This document shows positions 43,220 to 53,000 of a DNA stretch of 64,000 bases, one piece after another. Made by a program: the position numbers and the translations under genes. How positions within the stretch are numbered: position 1 is the stretch's first letter; the number at the start of each line of letters is the position of its first letter. A model generated the notes under the pieces. That model was not told the origin of the DNA. It ran no database searches and saw only the letters and a list, made by a program, of their open reading frames with translations. The stretch spans positions 8,506 through 72,505 of the forward strand of contig NZ_JBDKWG010000114.1 of the NCBI RefSeq assembly GCF_040151475.1, read 5' to 3'. The stretch comes from CAXBNB01 sp040151475. GTDB lineage: Bacteria > Bacteroidota > Bacteroidia > Cytophagales > Cyclobacteriaceae.

Positions 43220-44179
43220 ATGAAAAAAGTTACGATAGGGATTGATATAGGAGGTACGGGAACCAAATTTGGTTTGGTAGATATGGAAGGGAAAGTCTTA
43301 TTTCAGGACAAAATAGATACAGCTGTATATAAGGAATTTGATAAATATATTGATGCGTTAAGTTCAAAAATAAAGATATCTTTAGCTAATAATACTTCTG
43401 ATTATGAACTGATAGGCATTGGCGTGGGAGCACCATTTGGCAACTATTTTACAGGTTCTATAACTCATGCCTCAAATTTACCATGGAAGGGAGAGCTTCC
43501 AGTCGCAGACCTGCTTACTGCAAATTTTGGTGTGCCAACCGTGGTAAGCAATGATGCTAATGCTGCTGCAGTTGGAGAGCAAGTATTTGGAGGAGCTAAA
43601 GGAATGAAAGATTTTATCATGGTCACACTGGGCACAGGGTTGGGAAGTGGTTTTATTTCTAATGGTCAACTCATGATAGGTCATGATGGACTGGCTGGTG
43701 AAATGGGACACATTGCGGTAAAGTATGGTAGAGGAAGGTCTTGTAAGTGCGGAAAGAAAGGTTGTCTGGAAACTTATGTTTCAGCAACAGGTATCAATCG
43801 AACAATTTTTAAATTATTAGTGGATAGTCATGAAGACAGTGTGTTTAGAGGGGTGACTTTCAATGAGTTGACTACCAAAGAAATATCCGAGGCAGCAGAT
43901 AAAGGAGATGTAATTGCAGTAGAAGCATTTAGATATACTGGCAAAATTCTTGGCACGAAATTGGCTGACATGGTCACGATTTTCAATCCTGAAGCCATTT
44001 TTCTTTTCGGTGGATTGTCTCTGGCAGGAGATCATATTTTTAAGCCGACGATAAAGTATATGGAAAAGAATCTGATGAAAATTTATAGAGACAAAGTAAA
44101 GGTATTGCCATCACAGCTGGGCAGTCAGGGTGCCCCAATCATTGGAGCCGCCAGCCTGGTTTGGGATAAGATAAAATAA
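43220..44179 (+). CDS. ROK-family sugar kinase (glucokinase-like)
   Basis: A 319-aa protein from ATG 43220 (a TTG at 43205 would add five residues and is less likely). VTIGIDIGGTGTKFGLVD binds ATP, VVSNDANAAAVGEQVFGG carries the catalytic Asp, and GLAGEMGHIAVKYGRGRSCK followed by CGKKGCLETYVSATG holds the zinc-binding His and three Cys of ROK enzymes. All catalytic and zinc residues are present, so it should be an active hexokinase-type kinase rather than a repressor (no helix-turn-helix domain). Context with the Na+ symporter suggests it phosphorylates the imported sugar. Confidence 0.94.
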   Translation: MKKVTIGIDIGGTGTKFGLVDMEGKVLFQDKIDTAVYKEFDKYIDALSSKIKISLANNTSDYELIGIGVGAPFGNYFTGSITHASNLPWKGELPVADLLTANFGVPTVVSNDANAAAVGEQVFGGAKGMKDFIMVTLGTGLGSGFISNGQLMIGHDGLAGEMGHIAVKYGRGRSCKCGKKGCLETYVSATGINRTIFKLLVDSHEDSVFRGVTFNELTTKEISEAADKGDVIAVEAFRYTGKILGTKLADMVTIFNPEAIFLFGGLSLAGDHIFKPTIKYMEKNLMKIYRDKVKVLPSQLGSQGAPIIGAASLVWDKIK

Positions 44180-44308
44180 AATGAATGAAGTATTTTAAGT
44201 GCCAATTTTTCCAATATAATGTATAAAAAATCCACTTACTGGAAGATAAAAGCAAATACTTTGCACTTTTTTAAAATCACTACAATTTTTTATATAAATA
44301 CAAACTAA

Positions 44309-46186
44309 ATGAGAATACTTTTATGTGCTGTCGTCATTGCTTTTGCCAATAGCGTGATGGCTCAAACCCAGCTCTCGCTGGAAAACCTGGATGATTTTAA
44401 ACCTCAGGCAGGTAACTGGCAAATCGTTGGTGATGTTGTCATGAATCGTCAAGTGGATGTTCACTATAAACCTGAACCTACTGCTGATTCAAAAAAGAAG
44501 AAAAAGAAGAAAGACGTTGTTGAAGAGTTACAAGCGGTGACATTTACAGCCGGAACTGGTATTTTACTAAACATTAATAATAAGGAGAAAAAAGACAAAC
44601 TTATTACCGACTGGGAACATGGTGATATAGAATTGGAGTTGGAAGTAATGATGCCTAAGGGTTCAAATTCAGGGATTTACTTACAAGGAAGATATGAAAT
44701 ACAATTGCTCGACAGTTGGGGAGTAAAAAGCCCTAAATTCACCGATATTGGAGGGATTTATCAAAGTCATGGTAATGACTATAGTAAAAAGATGATAGGT
44801 ATCCCACCTACAACCAATGCAGCAAAGGCACCTGGTTTATGGCAAAAAATGAAAATCCATTTTCAGGCACCAAGATTTGATGCCGCAGGAAATAAAATCA
44901 AAAATGCCAAGTTTGTATCTGTTGATCTCAATGGAGTAAGAATACATACCAATGCAGACGTAACATTGCCTACAGGTGGGCCTATTTCAGGGGAAGAAGT
45001 GGCTATGGGGCCATTAGTGATACAAGGGGATCATGGCCCGGTGGCCATCAAAAACATTAAATATAAACTGCTTGCAGATTCTAAAGTTGAAATGAATGGT
45101 TTAACCTTCAAAAGTTATCATGGAGAGTTTAAAGGAATAGAAGAATTTGAGAATGAAAAACCTGTAAAGGAGGGTAGCACATCGTTGATCGATGTAAGTC
45201 TGGCAGGCGATGAAGACAATTACGCCTTGATATTTTCAGGGTCATTGGTCATTCCTGAAACAGATGAATACACCTTTTCTGTAGGATATACCGGAGGAGT
45301 AAAATTCGTTTTAAACAATGAAACTATTGTAGAAAACCTTTCTTCTTCAGCACAGGGAAATTCCAGTGAAACTCTGAAGTTGAATTCGGGGACATATCCT
45401 TTTACCATTTACAATTATAAATCCGCAGAATGGAGGGCTTCCCGACTGGGTCTTAGTATCAAAGGAAACAATTCCAACAAAAAATCTTTCCATCAATATG
45501 ATTCATATCCGGAAAAGCCATCTTCGGTTTCACCGATTTTTGTAAATGCAGAACAAAAACCACGTTTGTTAAGAGCTTTTGTGAGTTTTGAAGGTAGTAA
45601 GAAACTTTCGCATACCATCGGTGTGGGTACTCCTGATGGACTCAATTATGTCTATGATTTGAATTCAGCAAACCTGATAGGAGTGTGGAGAGGTGATTTT
45701 GTAGATGCTACTCCTATGTGGCACAATAGAGGCAATGCGACATTTGAACCAAGAGGAGCAGTGCAGTGGACTTTTTTGAATCAACCTTTAGCTGAATTAT
45801 CCAGTGAAGAGAGCCCATTTCCTGATAAAGCAGATTTTGCTGATTTTAAACCAAAAGGTTATGTATTAGATAAGGCTTCAGGTTTACCTGTTTTTAAGCA
45901 TATTTATAAAGGGGTAGAAATTGAAAATAAAGTTGTTGCAGACGCATCAGAAACATATTTGATCCACGAAGTAGCTTTTTCACAATCCAACTTGAGCAAT
46001 TGGTATTATAAGGTAGCCGATGGCAACATCAGAAAAATGCCTGACGGTTCTTATGCCATCAATGATCAACAATACTATGTAAATGTATTGTCAGGTCAGG
46101 TGCCTAAAATCAGAACAATAGACAATGTCCAGGAGTTGGTATTGCCGGTAGATGGATCAAAAATTAAGTATGAAATAATATGGTAA
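44309..46186 (+). CDS. Exported DUF1080 (3-keto-disaccharide hydrolase-like) protein with PA14-like domain
   Basis: A 625-aa protein with a signal peptide ending SVMAQ (about residue 19). About 22-262 is a DUF1080 LamG-like domain (WEHGDIELELEVMMPKGSNS, GIYLQGRYEIQLLDSWG, DIGGIYQ), related to hydrolases of 3-keto-glucosides. About 270-400 looks like a PA14 or similar beta-sandwich (LVIPETDEYTFSVGYTGG). About 405-625 is a third region with no recognised domain (VGTPDGLNYVYDLNSANLIG). A run of seven lysines at 62-68 is an odd insertion in the first domain. It overlaps the start of the next gene, a propeller-cytochrome, so the two are co-translated; they probably act together on oxidised sugars in the periplasm (inference). 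Confidence 0.87.
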   Translation: MRILLCAVVIAFANSVMAQTQLSLENLDDFKPQAGNWQIVGDVVMNRQVDVHYKPEPTADSKKKKKKKDVVEELQAVTFTAGTGILLNINNKEKKDKLITDWEHGDIELELEVMMPKGSNSGIYLQGRYEIQLLDSWGVKSPKFTDIGGIYQSHGNDYSKKMIGIPPTTNAAKAPGLWQKMKIHFQAPRFDAAGNKIKNAKFVSVDLNGVRIHTNADVTLPTGGPISGEEVAMGPLVIQGDHGPVAIKNIKYKLLADSKVEMNGLTFKSYHGEFKGIEEFENEKPVKEGSTSLIDVSLAGDEDNYALIFSGSLVIPETDEYTFSVGYTGGVKFVLNNETIVENLSSSAQGNSSETLKLNSGTYPFTIYNYKSAEWRASRLGLSIKGNNSNKKSFHQYDSYPEKPSSVSPIFVNAEQKPRLLRAFVSFEGSKKLSHTIGVGTPDGLNYVYDLNSANLIGVWRGDFVDATPMWHNRGNATFEPRGAVQWTFLNQPLAELSSEESPFPDKADFADFKPKGYVLDKASGLPVFKHIYKGVEIENKVVADASETYLIHEVAFSQSNLSNWYYKVADGNIRKMPDGSYAINDQQYYVNVLSGQVPKIRTIDNVQELVLPVDGSKIKYEIIW

Positions 46187-48120
46187 TGGTTATGAATATT
46201 TTCAAACATATATATATGCCAGTATTGGCAGTGGCTCTATTTTGTGCCTCTAATTTAAGTGCTCAAAACGAACCCAAAGAATCGGATTATTATAGAATAA
46301 CAACCGTAGCTGTGCCTGAAGGTGTTTTATTGGAAGCCGGAGGAGTACAGGTTTTGCAAGATGGAAGTGTGGCTATTGCCACTCGAAGAGGGGATGTATG
46401 GTTCATAGAAAACCCAACAATGGAAGGCGGTACTCAGCCAAGTTTCAAGAAGTTTGCTTCAGGTTTACATGAGCCATTAGGATTGGCATTTAAGGAAGGT
46501 TCTTTATATACTGTTCAGCGTGGTGAACTGACTAAATTGACCGATTTGGACGGAGACAGAGTTGCTGACAGTTACGAAACCATATATGCCTGGCCAATTT
46601 CCACAAATTATCATGAGTATTCTTATGGCCCTGTGATAGCTCCGGACAATTCATTTTTTGTTTCTACAAATGTGGGTTTTGAAGGCCAGGAATGGTGGAG
46701 AGGTCAAAGTCTGGTGCCTTGGAGAGGTTGGATGTTTAATATTACGGAAGATGGAAAAATGACACCATGGGCAACAGGAATGCGTTCTCCAGCCGGATAT
46801 GGATTGATTGACGATGAATTGTTTTACACTGAGAATCAAGGTGATTGGGTTGGATCCGGTGGATTGTGGCATTTGCCAAAAGGTGCATTTACTTCTAATC
46901 CGGCGGGTTTAAAATGGGCAGGACATCCTGATTCTCCGGTAAAAATCTCAGAGGAAGAATTTTACGCAAACATAGATAAGCGTCAGGTAATACTAAATGG
47001 CAGATATGTGAAGCCTGCTAATATTGAGAATGAGGAAGATCCTGATTTTGTATATGAAATGAAGGAGAAATTTCCTCAGATTCAATTGCCATCTGTGATT
47101 TTGCCACATGGTATATTGGGTATTTCCAACTCCCAGTTGATTGTAGATAAATCGATGGGGAAATTTGGTCCGTTTGAAGGCCAGGTTTTTATAGGAGATC
47201 AGGGGCAAAGTAAAATTATGCGAGTGGTGTTGGAAAAAGTAAAAGGAGAATATCAGGGGGTTGCATTTGATTTTAGACAAGGTTTTCAGTCAGGGGTAAT
47301 GAGAATGGATTACGATCAAAATGGCAACCTGTTTGTTGGAGAAACCAACAGAGGTTGGGGATCAGCTGGTCCGAAAAATTCCGGATTGGAATATTTAACC
47401 TGGACAGGAAAAATGCCTTTCGAAATGAAATCAGTGAAGTCAAAAGCTGATGGTTTTGAAGTAGAATTTACCAAGCCTGTTGATCGCGAATCAGCTGAAG
47501 ATTTAGATTCTTATTTAGGAAAAAGCTATATCTATAAATATCACGCAGTTTACGGTAGTCCTCAGACCAATCTGGAAGAAGCCAAAGTAAAAGGAGTGAA
47601 AGTGAGTGATGATGGGTTAAAAGTAAGGATAGTGATGGACAACATGCGTCAATTTTATGTGCATGAATTTAATTTGGAAGGAGTTAAAGATGCAGAAGGA
47701 ACTGGCATATTACACCCTTCTTTTTACTATACATTGAATAATATTCCAGAGGGAACAAAGCTACCTGTCAGTGAGTTGTCAACGAAACGTTCAAGTGCAC
47801 AGGCAAAGCCAAAGAAGATCGTAAAAAAGCAAATTTCTAAGGCTGTGGTTAAAAAAGAAGAAGTACTTAGTGATGCTGAAATAGGCCGGTTGTTGACAAG
47901 AAACACCTGTAATGCCTGCCATCAGAAAGACAAAAGAGTAGTAGGGCCTTCTTTTCAGGCAGTAGCAAAGCGCAACTATTCTAATGAGAAGATTGTAGAA
48001 TTGATTTACAATCCTCAGCCTAAAAACTGGCCGGAGTACGCTACTCCTATGGCTCCAATGCCACAGGTCCCAAGAGATCAGGCATTGAAAATAGCAGCCT
48101 GGATCAATTCTCTGAAATGA
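46186..48120 (+). CDS. Periplasmic beta-propeller protein with C-terminal cytochrome c domain
   Basis: About 644 aa. Three close ATGs (46180, 46186, 46192) are possible; 46186 is chosen because it overlaps the previous stop as TAATG, a coupling arrangement. A signal peptide ends NLSAQ. The main part is a propeller of the PVC/glucose-dehydrogenase-like type (LEAGGVQVLQDGSVAIATRR, GLHEPLGLAFKEGSLYTVQR, DGDRVADSYETIYAWP). After a Lys-rich linker (KPKKIVKKQISKAVVKKEEV) comes a cytochrome c domain with CNACH near residue 575 and a Met-containing MAPMPQV that may be the sixth ligand. It may oxidise a sugar and pass electrons to the heme, with the DUF1080 protein acting on the product (inference). 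Confidence 0.9.
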   Translation: MVMNIFKHIYMPVLAVALFCASNLSAQNEPKESDYYRITTVAVPEGVLLEAGGVQVLQDGSVAIATRRGDVWFIENPTMEGGTQPSFKKFASGLHEPLGLAFKEGSLYTVQRGELTKLTDLDGDRVADSYETIYAWPISTNYHEYSYGPVIAPDNSFFVSTNVGFEGQEWWRGQSLVPWRGWMFNITEDGKMTPWATGMRSPAGYGLIDDELFYTENQGDWVGSGGLWHLPKGAFTSNPAGLKWAGHPDSPVKISEEEFYANIDKRQVILNGRYVKPANIENEEDPDFVYEMKEKFPQIQLPSVILPHGILGISNSQLIVDKSMGKFGPFEGQVFIGDQGQSKIMRVVLEKVKGEYQGVAFDFRQGFQSGVMRMDYDQNGNLFVGETNRGWGSAGPKNSGLEYLTWTGKMPFEMKSVKSKADGFEVEFTKPVDRESAEDLDSYLGKSYIYKYHAVYGSPQTNLEEAKVKGVKVSDDGLKVRIVMDNMRQFYVHEFNLEGVKDAEGTGILHPSFYYTLNNIPEGTKLPVSELSTKRSSAQAKPKKIVKKQISKAVVKKEEVLSDAEIGRLLTRNTCNACHQKDKRVVGPSFQAVAKRNYSNEKIVELIYNPQPKNWPEYATPMAPMPQVPRDQALKIAAWINSLK

Positions 48121-48143
48121 TTTTAGGTAGTTGGAAAGAATAG

Positions 48144-48180
48144 AAAAACAAAAGCACCCAAATCCGGGTGCTTTTGTTTT
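48144..48180. terminator. Bidirectional terminator between the cytochrome and pckA genes
   Basis: CAAAAGCACCC/GGGTGCTTTTG (11 bp, 48149-48159 with 48166-48176) with an AAATCC loop, flanked by A-rich and T-rich tracts. The genes converge, so it serves both. Confidence 0.92.
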
Positions 48181-49799
48181 TACAAATACTTTAAGTTTTC
48201 TTTTGGTTCTCCGGACATTATTTTGTCATTGGCAAACTCTGTGTATTTTTTGAAATTTTCAATGAACTGCCTGGCTAATTCATTTGCTTTTTGGTAGTAG
48301 CCAATATCATTTTTCCAAGTTTCACGTGGACTGAGCAATTCTGATGGCACATTTGGACATGTCATAGGGATAGAAATGCCAAAAACAGAATGTTGCCGAA
48401 ATCCGACATTCGATAATGAATCATTTAAAGCAGCAGTTATCATTGCCCTGGTGTATTTCAACTTTATTCTGGAGCCAATACCATAAGGCCCTCCTGTCCA
48501 TCCTGTATTGATTAGCCATACGTTTGTATTGTGTTCTTCCATCTTTTTACCAAGCATTTCAGCATATTTGGTAGGATGGAGCGGAAAAAAGGGTGCGCCA
48601 AAACAGGCACTAAAAACCGTTTGAGGTTCAGTGATTCCGGCTTCCGTACCAGCGACTTTTGCAGTATATCCGGAAATAAAATGATACATCGCTTGCTCTT
48701 TGGTAAGTATGGAGATAGGAGGAATCACACCGTAAGCGTCACAAGTTAGAAAGAATATGTTTTTTGGTATTCCTCCAATAGATGGAGAAACAGCATTGGC
48801 AATATGATACAAAGGATATGCAGTTCTTGTATTTTCTGTTACTGATACATTTTCGTAATCTACAGTATGAGTGTCAGGATAAAATCTGGTATTTTCAACA
48901 AGTGCTCCAAAGCGAATGGCATCATATATTTCAGGTTCTTTTTCTCTGGTCAGGTCAATAGCCTTTGCATAGCATCCTCCTTCAAAATTGAATATATTAC
49001 TTTGGGTCCAACCATGTTCGTCATCTCCAATGAGTAGCCGGTTTGGATCTGCTGACAAGGTTGTTTTGCCGGTACCAGATAAGCCGAAAAAAATTGCTGA
49101 GTCGTGCTTTTCTATCCCAATATTGGCAGAGCAATGCATTGAAAGGACACCTTTTTCTTGAGGAAGTATGTAATTCAATACTGAAAATACACCCTTCTTC
49201 ATTTCTCCTGCATAGGCAGTTCCTCCAATAAGGATTATTCTTTTGCTTAGGTTGAGAATGGCAAAATTGGATTGACGGGTACCGTCCATTTTAGGATCTG
49301 CTTCAAACTCAGGGCAACAAATAATAGTAAAGTCCGGCTCAAAATTCTCAAGCTTATATCTCTCAGGTCTGAGGAACATATTGTAACAAAACAGGTTTTG
49401 CCATGCAAGGGTATTGATTATCCTCAAGTTTAATCTGTGGGTTTTGTCTGCTCCTGCATATGCATCTCTTACATATATTTTTTTGTATTCAATATACTCA
49501 ATCATTTTGTTGTAGAGTCTATCAAAATGATGTTCTGAAATAGCGATATTGATATCGCCCCACCAGACAGTGTTCTTTGTTTTAGCATCCTCTACTATAA
49601 ACCGATCTTTTGGAGATCTTCCTGTAAACTTTCCTGTATCACACATAAGTGCACCTGTATCTGTTATCTGACCTTCCCTATTTAGAATTGCCTGTTCTAT
49701 TAGTTCTGCAGGTGTCAGATTCCAGTGCACTTCTTTGCACTTTTTTATACCTGAAAAATCCAGTCCGTTTTTAAGTGGTTTTAGGCCATTTTCTATCAT
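48180..49799 (-). CDS. pckA: Phosphoenolpyruvate carboxykinase (ATP)
   Basis: A 539-aa enzyme of normal length. It converts oxaloacetate and ATP to phosphoenolpyruvate, CO2 and ADP, the first step of gluconeogenesis, and in many Bacteroidota can run backwards for CO2 fixation. Motifs: GALMCDTGKFTGRSPKDRFI, the lid/P-loop FFGLSGTGKTTLSADPN, the metal-binding LIGDDEHGW, and GGTAYAGEMKKGVFSVLNY. An arginine-rich substrate site (TRFYPD, NTRTAYPL) is intact. A perfect -7 box with an inverted repeat upstream suggests regulated transcription. Confidence 0.97.
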   Translation of the reverse strand: MIENGLKPLKNGLDFSGIKKCKEVHWNLTPAELIEQAILNREGQITDTGALMCDTGKFTGRSPKDRFIVEDAKTKNTVWWGDINIAISEHHFDRLYNKMIEYIEYKKIYVRDAYAGADKTHRLNLRIINTLAWQNLFCYNMFLRPERYKLENFEPDFTIICCPEFEADPKMDGTRQSNFAILNLSKRIILIGGTAYAGEMKKGVFSVLNYILPQEKGVLSMHCSANIGIEKHDSAIFFGLSGTGKTTLSADPNRLLIGDDEHGWTQSNIFNFEGGCYAKAIDLTREKEPEIYDAIRFGALVENTRFYPDTHTVDYENVSVTENTRTAYPLYHIANAVSPSIGGIPKNIFFLTCDAYGVIPPISILTKEQAMYHFISGYTAKVAGTEAGITEPQTVFSACFGAPFFPLHPTKYAEMLGKKMEEHNTNVWLINTGWTGGPYGIGSRIKLKYTRAMITAALNDSLSNVGFRQHSVFGISIPMTCPNVPSELLSPRETWKNDIGYYQKANELARQFIENFKKYTEFANDKIMSGEPKENLKYL

Positions 49800-49836
49800 T
49801 AAAATACATTTTTGAGTGGTGAATACATGCTGTATC

Positions 49837-49862
49837 CAAATGTATAGAATACTTTAAGTATT
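49837..49862 (-). promoter_or_regulatory. pckA promoter -7 box and adjoining 7-bp palindrome
   Basis: On the minus strand TACATTTG (plus 49837-49844) is a perfect -7 box, 38 bp before the start. Directly upstream of it AATACTT-T-AAGTATT (49848-49862) is a perfect 7-bp inverted repeat lying between the -7 and expected -33 elements, where a repressor would block polymerase. No clear -33 TTTG is present, which would fit a promoter that depends on an activator or regulator. Confidence 0.5.
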
Positions 49863-49984
49863 TACCTTTATATAAAAAAATATTATATATTTTTGGCGAT
49901 GATAGTAGTTATGAGAAAAGCTGTCAAAATCAATTTTTGAGTTTTACAAATTCAAAAAATTAAATTATAACGTTGAGTTATGCT

Positions 49985-50009
49985 GTAAATTATAATTTTT
50001 ATAATTTAC
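49985..50009. promoter_or_regulatory. Perfect 11-bp inverted repeat upstream of the NTT-TIR-STAND operon
   Basis: GTAAATTATAA-TTT-TTATAATTTAC, 54 bp before the GTG start at 50064. A further AAATTATAA half site lies at about 49961. It may be an operator or a weak hairpin in the leader. Confidence 0.5.
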
Positions 50010-50063
50010 ACTTGAAAATTGACAGAATTTGGATAGATTAGATTCTTAATTTAACTTTTTATT

Positions 50064-53000
50064 GTGCTACAATCGTTTTTAGCTTTTCTTGGAGGACAAC
50101 CTGGTGAGGAAAAGCCCATGTTGCTGTTGCTTGCAAAGGGTTTTTGTATGGGGGTATTCCTTGCTTCCTATCAAATTGGTTCCGAAACTTTGTTTCTCAC
50201 AACAGTAGGTAAAGAGTATCTTGATAACGCTTTTTTCACAGCTGGTTTTCTAGGAATTTTTTCTACTTACATCTACGTTCAGTTACAGCGGCGAATTAAT
50301 TTTTCCAGTCTGGTTGTAACAAATGCCTTCATAACCTTCGCCATTCTGGTTGGACTCATTTGGTTTTTTCTATACACGGATTATGGAATCATAGGTTCGG
50401 AATTTCCAATACTTCCATTTGTTTTATTTGTATTAATAGGGCCTATTTCATCCATTACCTTGTTGGGTTTCTGGGGTGTATTCGGTAGAGTCTTTGATTT
50501 AAAGCAATCCAAAAGAATTATAGGAGGGATAGATACCGGGCAACTTACAGCAACCATGGTGGCTTTTTTCTCTATTCCTGCAATGACCGAGTTGGGGTTT
50601 ATTGATAAGACAAATGATCTATTGTTCATTTCTGCCGGAGCTGCTTTTGGAATTTTATTTTTTACCATCTGGATAGTTAAAGATTTTAATATTGACAGTG
50701 CCACACGACTAAGAAAAACTGATAAAGTAAAGCCTGTTAAGTTTATTGACTTAATTAAAAATCGCTACTTAAGATTACTTTCTTTGTTTTTGATTTTTTC
50801 AATGGGTTCTGCGGTTTTTACTGATTATGTATTTCTTTCGGCTACTGAAACGATGTATCCTGTTGAGGATGAACTGAGAAACTTCCTTTCTTTCTTCAAT
50901 GGAACTATTATGGTGGTTAGTTTCCTGATTCAGAGTTTTGTCAATGACATTATTATTGGAAAATACGGGCTAAAAGTATCCTTAATGGTAATGCCATTTG
51001 TACTGGCTATATTCACTTTAGGAGCAATTGTATCCGGGCATATTTTTGTGTATGATATTAAAACAGAAGAGTATTTGTTTTTCTTTATTTTCACGGGGAT
51101 GGGTAAGCTGTTCACCGCTTCTCTTAAAGATGCACTGGAAAATCCGGCTTTCAAATTATTCTTTTTGCCTTTCGATTTAAAAATACGGTTTGATATTCAG
51201 TCCAAGATAGAAGGTGTAGTCAATGAAATAGCTGTGCTAATTGCAGGTGCTATGCAAATAGGGTTAGGATTGTTGGCTTTCTTTAAACTAATCCATTACA
51301 CCTATTTTATCATGGCTCTCGCATTTGCCATTATTTATTATGCAGGTAAATTATTTTCCGAATATAAGAATGCACTTAAATCAACTCTTAAGGATCAGAA
51401 ATCCAAACTCAAAGGAGAGGGTACCAGAAATGAGCACAATACGATCAATGTAATTAAGTCCGAACTTAGAGATAGAGATCCTGATAAGGTGTTGAATGCA
51501 TTGAAACTCCTGGAAAGGATGGAGCCGATAATGTTGGATTTTTCTTTGCTTGATTTTATAAGATCCGAACATAAAGAGCTACGAATATATGCTTATAAAA
51601 GATTAGGTCAGTTAAGGAGTTTCAATACCCTTGAAATTTTGGAGCGGGAGGTAAGAAAGGAGAAAGATTCGGATGTTAAGAAAATTGCTGCTCAGGCAAT
51701 AGAAGTGCTACATGAGATAGACGATTTTAAATTGACAGAAACCGGAATAAAAAAGCTGGTTAGGTCAACAGATATCAAGAATAGAATTTATGCAACAAAG
51801 GCTCTTGTAAAACTAGAAGAGGATAAATATGTCCCCTTTTTAGCTGAACTAATGAGGGATATTAATCCTCATGTAAGGAAATCTGCTATGGTAAGTGCCG
51901 GAAAACTAAAACGCCCTGAGTTTTGGTCTATTCTGATAGAAAACCTTCATTTGCCCACTTACAGTAATTCAGCTGATTCTGCTTTAATAGCTTCAGGTGA
52001 ATCTGTTTTCCCTAATCTCGATTCGTCTTTCTACAAAACTGGTCAGCAATTAGATACAATGATCAGAATTATACAAATATTTGGTAAAGTTGGGGGTAAA
52101 CCTGCGAGTGACTTATTGTGGAAAAAAATTGATTTTCCGGACAAACAGATAGTTTCCGAGATATTGCTATCATTGAGCTATATCGGATTTGAGGCAGGAG
52201 ATTTTCAGGGTGCCAGGATTAAGATAGCAATAGAGAATGATATTGGTGATATTGCCTGGAACATTAAGGCCTTGATGGATATTCCCAACGATGATTTTAT
52301 TGATAAAATGATCATTGAAGCCATCAAAGAAGAAAACAAAAAGAACTTTGACAATATTTTCATGTTGTTGTCTATGATTTATGATGCTCAAAGTATCAGG
52401 TTGGTAAAAGACAATATCCTTGTAGGAACGACGGACAGTGTCTCTTTTGCAATAGAAATGCTGGATATTTTTGTTGATGAAGACCTTAAACCTAAGTTGT
52501 TTTCTGTGCTTGATGATGTGAGGGATGTGGATAAATTAATTAAACTGAATGATTTTTACCCCCCGGAAGATTTTGAATCTTATGAAGATTTACTCCTTCA
52601 AATCATTAACAGAGATTATAACCATATTAATATTTGGACCAAAGGGCTTGCTTTGTATAAGCTGACATTGATGAGAGGTGTTAAGGTGAAGGATGATATC
52701 ATAGCCAACTTGTTTAATCCCAATCCTTTCATGCTTCAAACTGCAGCAGCAGTTATGTATAGACTGGATAAGGATGCATATCATTATCATACAAGGAGGT
52801 TGAGGACATCTGTTAAAAAGGAATTGGATAAGGCTATTGTGCCACCGGTATTCAAATCCAAAGAAGAAAAGTTTCATCAAAAGATTTTGGTTGTGGAACG
52901 GGCTATTCTTTTGAAACAGCTTGAGGCATTTCAAAAGATACCTGGTGTGATGTTAGTAGAACTAGCATTATGTTTAGACGAGATTCAGGTTGCTAAGGGG

